This document shows positions 36,724-45,115 of a stretch of DNA of 64,000 nucleotides, piece after piece. The stretch comes from Microbacterium sediminis (GTDB lineage: Bacteria; Actinomycetota; Actinomycetes; Actinomycetales; Microbacteriaceae), in NCBI RefSeq assembly GCF_004564075.1, contig NZ_CP038256.1, positions 496,001 to 560,000 of the forward strand, written 5' to 3'. Position 1 is the first letter of the stretch, and each line of letters opens with the position of its first letter. A model generated the notes under the pieces. It was not told the origin of the DNA. It searched no databases and saw only the letters and a list, made by a program, of their open reading frames with translations. Position numbers and translations under genes: made by a program.

Positions 36724-39491
36724 GCGTTCACCTCGAGGTCGATGGAGTTCACGTCGACGCGGTGGATGGTGCCCCAGCCGGCGTCGGAGAGCAGGGAGCG
36801 GGCCGCGCCCGCGTCGGTCGACGTCGCCACGACCGTGAGCGGCCGGGCCGGATCGGCCACGTAGGCTGCGTCGCGCAGCGCGGCGGCCACCTGGTCGCGC
36901 TCGGCCGGGCCGAGGCGATCCACGCCGTCGAGCACGACGATGGCGGGCTTGCCGCGCAGCGCGTGCCGGGCCGCGGCGATCGGGTCGCCCGCACCCAGCA
37001 GGCCGAGCCCCACGTGCGTGCGGACCCAGGCCGCGCGCGCCGGGAGCAGGTGCCCCGCCACGCGCAGCAGGCCGTCGGTGGCCTCCGTGCGGCCGGCGAT
37101 CGCGAGGGCCACCGCGCGCGAGCGGCGCGGATCCTCCGCCGACAGCACGATCGCCTCGCCGGGCTCGGCGCGCAGGTCCACGCCCGACGCCAGCACGACG
37201 TCGTCCGCGGCGACCGTGAGGCCCTCGGCGGCGATCGCGGCCGTCGAGCCGGGTTCGGGCCAGTTCTCGAGCGAGCGCTCGCGCTCCACGGCCTCACCCT
37301 CGATGTCGAAGTGCGGCAGGCGCCGCTCGAGCCACGCGGGCATGCTCCACGCGTGGCGGCCCAGCAGCGCCATCACCGCCGGCACGAGCGTCATGCGCAC
37401 GAGGAACGCGTCGACCGCGATGCCCACGGCGAGCGCGAGCGCGATCGGCTTGATGTTGCTGTCGCCCTCGGGCACGAAGGCCGCGAACACCGCGAACATG
37501 ATGACGGCCGCGGCGGTGACCACGCGGGCGGAGGCGGAGTAGCCGCTGCGCACCGCCTCGACGGCCGTCTCGTTCGCCGCCTCGCGCGCGTCGGGCCGCA
37601 GCGAGTCGCCGAGGAGGCCGCGCCGCTTGGCCGCGTGCACGTAGTCCTCCCGCATGCGCGAGACGAGGAAGACCTCGTAGTCCATGGCGAGGCCGAACAG
37701 CACGCCCATCACCACGATCGGCATGAACGCGATGATCGGGCCCGTCTTGGACACGTGCAGCAGCTCGGCGCCCCAGCCCCACGAGAACACGGCCGCGACC
37801 ACGCCGAACGCGGCGAGGATCGACAGCAGGTAGCCGAGGGCGGCCTTGATCGGCACCCAGATGGAGCGGAACACGATCATCAGCAGCACGAACGACAGAC
37901 CCACGACGAAGATGCCGAACGGCACGAGCGCCTTGCCGAGCTGATCGGAGATGTCGATGGCGACGGCCGTGAAGCCGGTGACCTTGAGGTCGATGTCGTA
38001 CTCGTCCTGCCACTCGTCGTGGTGGGAGCGCAGCTCGCGCACGAGCTCGCTCGTCGCGGGGTCGGACGGGCCGGTCTCGGGGATGATCTGGACGATCCCG
38101 GTGTCGATCGTCTCGTTGGGCGTCGCTATGGCGACCTCCCGCACGCCGGGGATCTGCTCCACCTCATCGGCGAGGTCCTCCATGAGGGCGACGGGGTCGT
38201 CGGAGGTGACGATCGTGCCGGTGAGGATCAGGGGGCCGTTGAAGCCGGCGCCGAAGTGCTCGCTCGTGAGGTCGTAGGCGACGCGCGCCTCGTTGTCCTT
38301 GGGCAGCACGCCGGCGTTGGGCAGCGCGAGGCCGAGCGAGCCGACCGGCAGGGCCAGCACCCCGAGCCCGAGCACCACGGCGACGGTCGTGACGATCGGG
38401 TGCTTGGTGACGCCCGTGACCCAGCGCCGCGCGAAGCCGGGCCCCGCCGCCTTGCGGGCCCGGCGGGGGCGGCCGGCGGCCTTGTCCTTGACGAAGCCGA
38501 GCAGGGCCGGGGTCAGGGTGACGGCGATCGTGACGGCGATCGCGACCGAGACGGCGGCCGCGAGCCCCATGGTGGTGAGGAACGGGATGCCCGCGAAGCC
38601 GAGGCCGATCAGCGCGATGAGCACCGTCACGCCCGCGAACACCACGGCCGAGCCGGCGGTCCCCGTGGCGCGGCCGGCCGACTCCTGCGGGTCCATTCCG
38701 GCACGCACCTGATCCTGGTGGCGGGCCGCGATGAACAGCGAGTAGTCGATGCCCACGGCGAGGCCGAGCATGAGCGAGAGCAGCGGGGTGGTGGCCGAGA
38801 TCGTGGCGAACTGCGTGGCGGCGACGATGCCGAGCATCGACACGCCCACGCCGAGCAGCGCGACGGCGAGCGGCAGACCCGCGAGGCGGATCGATCGGAA
38901 CGTGATGATGAGCACGAACAGGGCGATGATCACGCCCAGCGCCTCGGTGGCCGTGACGGTGGGCAGGGCGGTGGCGAACAGGTCGCCGCCGAGGGCGACC
39001 TCGCTGCCCGCGGGGAGGTTCTCGCCCAGCTCGTGCACGACGTCGGTGACGGACTGCTTCGTCTCGTCGCTGATCGTCGTCGCCGAGCCCTCGAACTGCA
39101 CCTGCGCGATCGCCGCCGTGTCGTCGTCCGAGATCAGGCCGTCGACCATCTCGCTGTACGGCGAGGTGGCGCCGCTGACACCGTCGAAGTCGTTGAGCTC
39201 GTCGACGGTGTCCTCGATCGCCTCGCGGTAGGCCTCGTCCTCGACGTTGTCGCCGTCGGCGGCGACGACGATGAACTGCGCGGAGGTGCCCGAGACCTGC
39301 GGGAACGTGCGGCTGAGCTGCTCGAGGCCCTCCTGGGCCTCGGTGCCGGGAATCGAGAAGGAGTTGTCGAAGCCCTTGTTCAGGCCGAGCGCCCCGCCGC
39401 CCATGACGAGCAGGAGCAGGACCCATCCGATCAGCACGCGCCACGGGTGGCGGTACGACCAGCGGCCGAGGGAGTAGAGCAGAGTGGACAC
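36720..39491 (-). CDS. MMPL/RND transporter with C-terminal ABC-like domain
   Basis: A 923-residue MMPL-family exporter. It has an N-terminal helix, a large extracytoplasmic loop, helix bundle VGIDYSLFIAARHQDQ, a second loop, and the second bundle with FGLAMDYEVFLVSRMRED. The two bundles carry the Asp-Tyr proton-relay pairs. After the last helix, residues about 745-923 resemble an ABC ATPase, with a strand PAIVVLDGVDRLG like Walker B but no Walker A lysine (SAEDPRRSRA at that place). GTG at 39491 has GGAGG five bases upstream. It is transcribed divergently from a TetR gene with two operators between. Confidence 0.9.
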   Translation of the reverse strand: MSTLLYSLGRWSYRHPWRVLIGWVLLLLVMGGGALGLNKGFDNSFSIPGTEAQEGLEQLSRTFPQVSGTSAQFIVVAADGDNVEDEAYREAIEDTVDELNDFDGVSGATSPYSEMVDGLISDDDTAAIAQVQFEGSATTISDETKQSVTDVVHELGENLPAGSEVALGGDLFATALPTVTATEALGVIIALFVLIITFRSIRLAGLPLAVALLGVGVSMLGIVAATQFATISATTPLLSLMLGLAVGIDYSLFIAARHQDQVRAGMDPQESAGRATGTAGSAVVFAGVTVLIALIGLGFAGIPFLTTMGLAAAVSVAIAVTIAVTLTPALLGFVKDKAAGRPRRARKAAGPGFARRWVTGVTKHPIVTTVAVVLGLGVLALPVGSLGLALPNAGVLPKDNEARVAYDLTSEHFGAGFNGPLILTGTIVTSDDPVALMEDLADEVEQIPGVREVAIATPNETIDTGIVQIIPETGPSDPATSELVRELRSHHDEWQDEYDIDLKVTGFTAVAIDISDQLGKALVPFGIFVVGLSFVLLMIVFRSIWVPIKAALGYLLSILAAFGVVAAVFSWGWGAELLHVSKTGPIIAFMPIVVMGVLFGLAMDYEVFLVSRMREDYVHAAKRRGLLGDSLRPDAREAANETAVEAVRSGYSASARVVTAAAVIMFAVFAAFVPEGDSNIKPIALALAVGIAVDAFLVRMTLVPAVMALLGRHAWSMPAWLERRLPHFDIEGEAVERERSLENWPEPGSTAAIAAEGLTVAADDVVLASGVDLRAEPGEAIVLSAEDPRRSRAVALAIAGRTEATDGLLRVAGHLLPARAAWVRTHVGLGLLGAGDPIAAARHALRGKPAIVVLDGVDRLGPAERDQVAAALRDAAYVADPARPLTVVATSTDAGAARSLLSDAGWGTIHRVDVNSIDLEVNA

Positions 39492-39523
39492 AGGCGCCTC
39501 CGAGGAGTGAGGGGCAGGACTTC

Positions 39524-39556
39524 GATACAACGCTGTATCCGATACGTCTGTGTATC
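39524..39556. promoter_or_regulatory. Paired TetR operators
   Basis: Two 16-bp inverted repeats lie side by side: GATACA-ACGC-TGTATC at 39524-39539 and GATAC-GTCTGT-GTATC at 39541-39556. Their starts are 17 bp apart, so two dimers would bind nearly the same or opposite faces of the helix. They sit in the 117-base gap between the divergent MMPL and TetR genes and probably repress both. Confidence 0.85.
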
Positions 39557-39608
39557 GTATTGCACGCATCTGATCCCTCGTCTGAGGATCAGGTGGGAAA
39601 GGACCGCC

Positions 39609-40217
39609 GTGAGCACCGAGACCCCGCAGCCGCGCAGCCGCGAGAACACCCGGGCGCGCCTGCTCGACGCCGCCGCGCAGGTGTTCGCCGAGGTGGGCCT
39701 GGGCGGCGCCTCGGTCGAGGCGATCGTCGAGCGCGCCGGCTTCACGCGCGGCGCCTTCTACTCCAACTTCGACAGCAAGGACGAGCTCTTCCTCGAGCTG
39801 GCCGCGACGGTGGCGAGCGAGCGGATCGCCCAGGTGCGCCAGCGGATGGGGGAGCTCGTCGAGACCCCCACGCTCGAGGACCTCGGCGCGTTCGTGCTCG
39901 GCGCGGTGGGGGATCGGCCGCTCGACCTCATGCTCACGTCGGAGATCCGCATCCGCGCCCTGCGCGACGCGGAGTTCGGCGCGGCCTTCGCCGAGCAGCA
40001 GGAGCGGCTGATCGCCGAGATCGCCGGCATCGTGTCCGACGTGGCCGCCGAGCGCGGCCTCTCGCTGCGGGTCTCCGCCGAGGAGGCCGCCCGCATGCTG
40101 CTGGCCATGTGGGAGGCCACCTCCGCTCGCGGCGCGATCCTGCGCCTCGACGAGGAGCGGCGCACGGCGGCCTGCGCCCAGGCCGTCGCGAGCGTCGCCG
40201 CCCTCATCATCGGCTGA
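39609..40217 (+). CDS. TetR-family transcriptional regulator
   Basis: A 202-residue one-component repressor. The N-terminal helix-turn-helix reads TRARLLDAAAQVFAEVG...VEAIVERAGFTRGAFYSNFDSKDELF, a classic TetR signature ending in the YxxFxxKxxL motif. The C-terminal helices form a ligand and dimer domain unlike named drug-sensing types. GTG at 39609 has AAAGGA upstream. A 23-base stem-loop (39570-39592) lies in the presumed leader. It very likely controls the divergent MMPL/YhgE export pair and itself through the operators at 39524-39556. Confidence 0.9.
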   Translation: MSTETPQPRSRENTRARLLDAAAQVFAEVGLGGASVEAIVERAGFTRGAFYSNFDSKDELFLELAATVASERIAQVRQRMGELVETPTLEDLGAFVLGAVGDRPLDLMLTSEIRIRALRDAEFGAAFAEQQERLIAEIAGIVSDVAAERGLSLRVSAEEAARMLLAMWEATSARGAILRLDEERRTAACAQAVASVAALIIG

Positions 40218-40286
40218 GAGCGAACGCCGCCGATCCCGGCACCTCCGTCGGCCCACGCGGCGGAACCGCCCCGTACGCTGGAGCCC

Positions 40287-41396
40287 ATGGGCCTGTTCTC
40301 GCGCAAGAAGAAGGACGACCGCGACCCGAAGAAGGGTGACGCGGGCACGCCGGAAGCCGAGTCGACCCCACCCGCCGCGCCCGAGGCCGAGCCCGAGGCC
40401 ACCCCGCCGGCCCCCACGGTGGGCATCTCGATGTCGTCGTTCGCGGGGCTCGGGGCCGCCGGCGCGCCCGTCGAGCCGGCCGCCCCCACCGACGGCACCC
40501 CACGGCCCGAGCCGCTGCTGGCCCGCGCCGCGGCCGATCCCCGCATCGAGGTGCGCGCCCACAACCGCCCGGCGCTGCCGTTCGCCCCGCCCTCGCCCCC
40601 CACGGTGCTCGAGACCGTCCCCGGACTGCGCGACAACGCGCTCGTGCGCGACGCCCTCGCGGCGCTGCCCGACAAGCCCAGCGGCGCTGAGGTGCTCGGC
40701 GTCGTGCGGCAGGTCATGCAGGGCAACCTGTACCTGCGCGTGCAGGGTGACGCGCGCGAGCAGCTGAGGGACGGTGGCCAGATCACCTTCGGCGTCGCCC
40801 GCGCGGGCGACAAGGACTACATCCTCGCCTACAGCTCCGGCCAGGCGCTGCGCGATGCCGTCGCCGCCGACGGCGACACCCAGACCTCCGCCATCGGCCA
40901 GCCCGTCTCCGCCCTCGTGCGGCACATGCTGCAGGGCACGTTCGCCGGCATCATCCTCGACAACCACTCCGCGCACCGGGCAGTGATCCCGCGCGAGGTG
41001 CTGCAGAAGGCGTTCGAGCAGGCCGACCCGCAGGCGCGCGTGAAGACGCTGCTTGCCCAGCCCCGCGAGGCCGACACCCCGCGCCGGCTCGCGAGCGTGC
41101 TCGCCGAGCGCCCGCCGCTGTGGGTGGCCGTGGGGCCCTCGCAGAACGACAAGGACAAGATGGGCATCGCCGAGGCGCGCCTGGCCGACGGCACGCGGCT
41201 GCTGCAGGTGTTCTCGCATCCGCTCGAGATCGCGGCCATCGGGCGCAACGAGAAGGCACTCCCGCTCGACGTCGCCAAGATCGCCAAGGCGCTCGCCGAC
41301 CACCCGCAGGTCGGCGGGGTGATCATCGACCCCGCCGGGCCGCTGATGACCCTCACGCGCGAGGAGCTCGCGCCGGTGCTCGCGCTCGCCGAGTAG
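40287..41396 (+). CDS. SseB-family protein
   Basis: A 369-residue cytosolic protein. The N-terminus (1-75) is Lys/Pro/Ala rich and likely disordered. A middle domain (about 105-235) contains NALVRDALAALPDK and a VMQGNLYLRVQGD stretch characteristic of SseB N-terminal domains. The C-terminal part resembles the SseB C-terminal domain (ALPLDVAKIAKALADHPQVGGVIIDPAGP). In actinobacteria these proteins are uncharacterised. The -10 TACGCT at 40274-40279 lies seven bases before ATG, so it is leaderless or nearly so. Confidence 0.82.
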   Translation: MGLFSRKKKDDRDPKKGDAGTPEAESTPPAAPEAEPEATPPAPTVGISMSSFAGLGAAGAPVEPAAPTDGTPRPEPLLARAAADPRIEVRAHNRPALPFAPPSPPTVLETVPGLRDNALVRDALAALPDKPSGAEVLGVVRQVMQGNLYLRVQGDAREQLRDGGQITFGVARAGDKDYILAYSSGQALRDAVAADGDTQTSAIGQPVSALVRHMLQGTFAGIILDNHSAHRAVIPREVLQKAFEQADPQARVKTLLAQPREADTPRRLASVLAERPPLWVAVGPSQNDKDKMGIAEARLADGTRLLQVFSHPLEIAAIGRNEKALPLDVAKIAKALADHPQVGGVIIDPAGPLMTLTREELAPVLALAE

Positions 41397-41443
41397 GAGC
41401 TCCCCCTTCCCAAGCGACCGCGCGCGCCCCTAACGTCGGACGC

Positions 41444-42451
41444 ATGGCCAGCGAACGCATCACCCTGCAGGCGGGAGATCGGGAGATCTCGCTCTCGAGC
41501 CCGAGCCGCGTGCTCTGGCCCCAGGTCGGCGTCACCAAGCGCGAGCTGGCGGAGTACCTCATCGCCGTGGCCGAGCCGTTCCTCGCCCACAACGGCCACC
41601 GGCCGGTCTCGCTCGAGCGCTTCCCGGAGTCCGTCGAGGGCGAGAGCTTCTTCTCGAAGAACCCGCCCAAGGGCGCTCCCGACTACGTCGAGTCGGTCAC
41701 CGTCACCTACAACTCCGGGCGCAGCCACCCCCAGCTCGTGCTCACCGAGCCGGCCGCGATCGTCTGGGCGGCGCAGATGAACACCGTCGTGTTCCACCCG
41801 TGGGCCTCGCGCGCCGACGACACCGATCGCCCCGTCGAGCTGCGCATCGATCTCGACCCGCAGCCGGGCACCGACTTCGCCGACGCCGTCGTCGCGGCCC
41901 ACGGGCTGCGCGAGGTGCTGAACGAGGCCGGGCTGGAGCCGTGGCTGAAGACCAGCGGCAACCGCGGCATCCACGTGTTCTGCCCGATCGTCCCCGAATG
42001 GGAGTTCCTCGAGGTGCGGCACGCGGTGATCGCCGCCGGGCGCGAGCTCGAGCGCCGCATGCCCGATCGCGTGACGATGAGCTGGTGGAAGGAGGAGCGG
42101 GGGGAGCGGATCTTCGTCGACTTCAACCAGGCCAATCGCGATCGCACGATGGCCGGCGCCTACAGCCCCCGCCCGCTGGCCACGGCGACGGTGTCGACGC
42201 CGATCTCGTGGGACGAGCTCAACGGCCTGGAGCCGCACGACTTCACGGTGCGCTCCATCCCGCGGCGCCTGGCCGAGGTGGGCGACCCCTGGGCGGCGAT
42301 CACGGAGAGCCCCGGGCGGATCGACACCCTGCTCGAGTGGTGGCAGCGCGACCTCGACGACGGCCTGGGCGAGCTGCCGTTCCCGCCGGACTTCCCCAAG
42401 ATGCCGGGGGAGCCGCCGCGCGTGCAGCCGAGCCGGGCGAAGAAGGACTGA
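41444..42451 (+). CDS. ligD: LigD-type polymerase/primase domain protein
   Basis: A 335-residue stand-alone polymerase domain of the kind fused in LigD of bacterial non-homologous end joining. Markers are LSSPSRVLWPQVGVTKRELAEYL, VSLERFPESVEGESFFSKN, the catalytic Asp pair in RIDLDPQPG, TSGNRGIHVFCP, and RVTMSWWKEERGERIFVDFNQANRDRT. It fills gaps and adds nucleotides at broken ends. The ligase partner would be the gene now split at 46575/61321. No Ku gene is visible in the window. TAACGT lies seven bases before ATG. Confidence 0.9.
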   Translation: MASERITLQAGDREISLSSPSRVLWPQVGVTKRELAEYLIAVAEPFLAHNGHRPVSLERFPESVEGESFFSKNPPKGAPDYVESVTVTYNSGRSHPQLVLTEPAAIVWAAQMNTVVFHPWASRADDTDRPVELRIDLDPQPGTDFADAVVAAHGLREVLNEAGLEPWLKTSGNRGIHVFCPIVPEWEFLEVRHAVIAAGRELERRMPDRVTMSWWKEERGERIFVDFNQANRDRTMAGAYSPRPLATATVSTPISWDELNGLEPHDFTVRSIPRRLAEVGDPWAAITESPGRIDTLLEWWQRDLDDGLGELPFPPDFPKMPGEPPRVQPSRAKKD

Positions 42452-42455
42452 GCGC

Positions 42456-43223
42456 GTGGACGACACGCGCGAGCCCCGGCCCCCGCGAGCTGGAGTATCC
42501 TCGTCAGCGGGTTGGGGGACTCACCGCACGATCAGAAAGATCACGTTGCACGAGGTCTCGTCGCACCCTGCCCGCATCGGAGCCTGCCCGCACCGCGTGG
42601 CGTTCCAGCCGATCGTCGACGTCCAGACGCGCGTCGTGGTCGGCTACGAGGCGCTCGCCCGGTTCGCCGACGGCCGCTCGCCGCTCACCCACCTCGACGA
42701 GGCGCGCGAGGGCGGACGCCTGGCCGCCGTCGAGATCGACCTCATCCGCAGCGCGGTCCGCGCGGCGCGAGCGCTGCCGGCCGACCTGCTCGTGACGGTG
42801 AACGCCTCGGCCGACACCCTCGAGAGCGAGGAGTTCGTGGGGCTGCTGCCGCCGGAGCGTCCGTGGGGCGTGGAGCTGACGGAGCTCAGCGACGTCCACG
42901 AGCGCGAGGGCCGGCTGCGCGATCGCACCGACACGCTCGAGGTGAGCCTGCTCCTGGACGACATGGGATCGGCCCGCACCGAGTCGGAGTGGATCGTCGC
43001 GATGCGCCCCGACATCGTCAAGATCGCCAAGGAGATCGTCTGGGCGGCCTGCGACGACCGCGCCGCCCGCACGCAGCTCGAGGACTTCGTGGCGTGGGCC
43101 CGGCTCATCGACGCGCGCGTGCTCGCGGAGGGCATCGAGACCGCCGTCCACGATGATCTGCTCGTCGAGGCCGGCATCGAGCTCGCGCAGGGCTTCCGGC
43201 ACGGTCGCCCCGCGTTCGTCTGA
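42456..43223 (+). CDS. EAL-domain c-di-GMP phosphodiesterase-like protein
   Basis: A 255-residue protein made almost entirely of one EAL domain. All key residues of active enzymes appear: Glu in GYEALARF, Asn in LVTVNASADTL, Glu in VELTELSD, the Asp pair in LLDDMGS, Lys in IVKIAKE, Glu in LAEGIET, and QGF...GRP. It could therefore hydrolyse cyclic di-GMP. There is no sensory or GGDEF domain. GTG at 42456 lies five bases after the ligD-like stop with AAGGA in the previous gene. A start near 42546, with TATCCT at 42495-42500 as promoter, is an alternative. Confidence 0.8.
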   Translation: MDDTREPRPPRAGVSSSAGWGTHRTIRKITLHEVSSHPARIGACPHRVAFQPIVDVQTRVVVGYEALARFADGRSPLTHLDEAREGGRLAAVEIDLIRSAVRAARALPADLLVTVNASADTLESEEFVGLLPPERPWGVELTELSDVHEREGRLRDRTDTLEVSLLLDDMGSARTESEWIVAMRPDIVKIAKEIVWAACDDRAARTQLEDFVAWARLIDARVLAEGIETAVHDDLLVEAGIELAQGFRHGRPAFV

Positions 43224-43227
43224 GCCC

Positions 43228-43722
43228 TCAGGCCGACGCGGGCTCCGGCTCGCGGTTGGCGCGGCGCACCGGCTTGGGCGGCTTGCCGCCGAGGTACGAC
43301 GCGTGCGCGTCGACGAGGAAGCCCTTGCGCAGCAGCTCCCGGCCGATCAGCATGCGGAAGCCCATCGCGTCGCGCCGCGTGAGCGTGACCTCGGCGGTGA
43401 TCACCTCGTCGAGCAGGCGCACGTCCATGAGCACGACGTAGCGCTTCTGCGAGTGACCGGAGGAGCTGCGCACGCGGCGCCGGTCGTGCACCGGCAGCTC
43501 CAGCGTGACGGCATCGGCCGAGCTGCGCTGCCACGGGTGCACCTCGAAGCGCACCCACGGCTGCCCGTCGCGGGTGAACTCCCTGAGGTCGAACGCGTGC
43601 AGCGACGACGTCTGCGCGCCGGTGTCGACCTTGGCCTTGAGCCACTCCACGCCCGTCCCGGGCAGACCTACCCATTCACGCCAGCCGACGTGCCGCAAGG
43701 GTGGATGATGGGTACGGGGCAC
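43228..43722 (-). CDS. RimB/ATP-dependent zinc protease-family protein
   Basis: A 164-residue retropepsin-like protein of the family usually paired with RimK. The aspartic-type active site is AKVDTGAQTSSLHA. A SSSGHSQKRYVVLMDV strand and GRELLRKGFLVD follow. GTG at 43722 is chosen because TTTGAT (43729-43734) precedes it by six bases and the frame then covers just the domain. Other starts further upstream reach 43782. It is divergent from the RimK gene. In proteobacteria the RimB-type partner trims glutamates added by RimK to ribosomal protein S6; the same link here is inferred. Confidence 0.8.
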   Translation of the reverse strand: MPRTHHPPLRHVGWREWVGLPGTGVEWLKAKVDTGAQTSSLHAFDLREFTRDGQPWVRFEVHPWQRSSADAVTLELPVHDRRRVRSSSGHSQKRYVVLMDVRLLDEVITAEVTLTRRDAMGFRMLIGRELLRKGFLVDAHASYLGGKPPKPVRRANREPEPASA

Positions 43723-43768
43723 AGCACCATCAAACCGCACTGTCACTCCGAATGCCGGGAACCACCAC

Positions 43769-44962
43769 GTGAGAATCGCCATCCTGTCGCGGGCGCCGCG
43801 CAGCTACAGCACCCAGCGACTGCGCGCGGCCGCGATCGATCGAGGTCACGAGGTGAAGGTGCTCAACACGCTCCGCTTCGCGATCGACCTCTCCGGCGAC
43901 GATCCCGATCTGCAGTATCGCGGCCGCCAGCTGCGCGATTACGACGCGATCATCCCGCGCATCGGCAACTCGATCACGTACTACGGCACCGCCGTCGTGC
44001 GGCAGTTCGAGCAGATGGACGTGTATACGCCCAACACCGCCAACGGCATCTCGAACTCGCGCGACAAGCTGCGGGCGAACCAGATCCTCTCCCGCCACGG
44101 GATCGCCATGCCGCCCACCGCGTTCGTGCGCGACCGCGCCGACGTGCTGCCGGCGATCGAGAACGTCGGCGGAGCGCCCGTCGTGATCAAGCTGCTCGAG
44201 GGCACGCAGGGCATCGGCGTGATCCTGGCGCCCGACAACAAGGTGGCCGAGGCGATCATCGAGACGCTGCAGTCGGCGCGTCAGAACGTGCTGATCCAGC
44301 AGTTCGTCACCGAGTCCAAGGGGCGCGACATCCGCGCCCTCGTCGTGGGCGATCGGGTCGTGGCGGCGATGCGGCGCTCGGCCAGCGGCGACGAGTTCCG
44401 CTCGAACGTGCACCGCGGCGGATCGGTGGAGCGCGTCGACCTGGACGAGGAGTACGAGCGCACGGCGGTGCGCGCGGCGCAGATCATGGGGCTCAAGGTG
44501 GCGGGCGTCGACATGCTCGAGGGCGCCGACGGCCCGCTCGTGATGGAGGTCAACTCCTCGCCGGGCCTGCAGGGCATCGAGACGGCGACGCGGCTCGATG
44601 TGGCCGGCGCGATCGTGGACTACATCGCGAACCAGGTGGCGTTCCCGCACATCGACGTGCGCGAGCGGCTGGCCGTGTCGACCGGCTACGGCGTGGCCGA
44701 GATCGAGGTGCACGGCGACGCGGAGTTCGTGGGCAAGACGCTGAAGGAATCGGGCCTGTGGCAGCGCGACATCTCGGTGCTCACCCTGCACCGCGGCGCC
44801 GCCGTGATCCCGAACCCGCCGGGCCGCCAGGTGCTCGAGGCCGAGGACCGGCTGCTGTGCTGGGGGCGCATGGAGGAGATGCGCTCGCTCATCCCCGAGC
44901 GCCCCAAGCGCCGCCCGCGCGTGAAGCGCCTGCCGAAGAACCCGCTGCCGCCCGAGGACTGA
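43769..44962 (+). CDS. rimK: RimK-family ATP-grasp ligase with TrkA_C-like domain
   Basis: A 397-residue enzyme. The RimK pre-ATP-grasp domain (MRIAILSRAPRSYSTQRL...PRIGNSITYYG) leads into the ATP-grasp core: VVIKLLEGTQGIGV, IQQFVTESKGRDIRALVVG and the metal-binding VMEVNSSPGLQGIE. A C-terminal domain at about 300-375 (VAEIEVHGDAEFVGKTLKESGL...LLCWGRMEEM) looks like TrkA_C/RCK_C, which in other proteins binds small ligands. A basic tail follows. It likely adds amino acids (glutamate in the known case) to a protein or small acceptor. GTG at 43769 has only a weak GGGA site. Confidence 0.88.
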   Translation: MRIAILSRAPRSYSTQRLRAAAIDRGHEVKVLNTLRFAIDLSGDDPDLQYRGRQLRDYDAIIPRIGNSITYYGTAVVRQFEQMDVYTPNTANGISNSRDKLRANQILSRHGIAMPPTAFVRDRADVLPAIENVGGAPVVIKLLEGTQGIGVILAPDNKVAEAIIETLQSARQNVLIQQFVTESKGRDIRALVVGDRVVAAMRRSASGDEFRSNVHRGGSVERVDLDEEYERTAVRAAQIMGLKVAGVDMLEGADGPLVMEVNSSPGLQGIETATRLDVAGAIVDYIANQVAFPHIDVRERLAVSTGYGVAEIEVHGDAEFVGKTLKESGLWQRDISVLTLHRGAAVIPNPPGRQVLEAEDRLLCWGRMEEMRSLIPERPKRRPRVKRLPKNPLPPED

Positions 44963-44978
44963 TCCGGGTCCCGGATTC

Positions 44979-45088
44979 GCGCATCTGCGCCGAGACCGCA
45001 CCTGCGCGCCGAGACCGCATGTTTGCGCCGAGACCGCGTGTTTGCGCCGAGACCGCGGCGCGTGGACCCGGTTTCGGCGCGCAGATGC
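44979..45088. repeat. Cluster of short GCGCCGAGACCGC repeats
   Basis: Four near-identical direct copies of (T)GCGCCGAGACCGC occur at about 44986, 45005, 45023 and 45042, about 18-19 bases apart. An inverted copy GTTTCGGCGCGCAGATGC follows at 45071-45088. The outer part GCATCTGCGC (44981-44990) pairs with GCGCAGATGC (45079-45088), so a long hairpin is possible. It fills the gap between convergent rimK and the FAD-enzyme gene and may act as a terminator or be a dispersed repeat. Confidence 0.7.
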
Positions 45089-45115
45089 AGTCTCGCGGGG
45101 CGCGCGGGGGCGGGG

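Noticed and set aside
39492..41303. Upstream extension of the MMPL frame to 1,527 residues
   Set aside because: The extra part lies opposite the TetR and SseB genes and crosses the operator region. The GTG at 39491 with GGAGG and the first membrane helix mark the true start.
42490..42545. Possible riboswitch before the EAL protein
   Set aside because: A -10-like TATCCT and a G-rich stretch are present, but I could not match a known cyclic-dinucleotide aptamer, and the upstream GTG with AAGGA accounts for translation.
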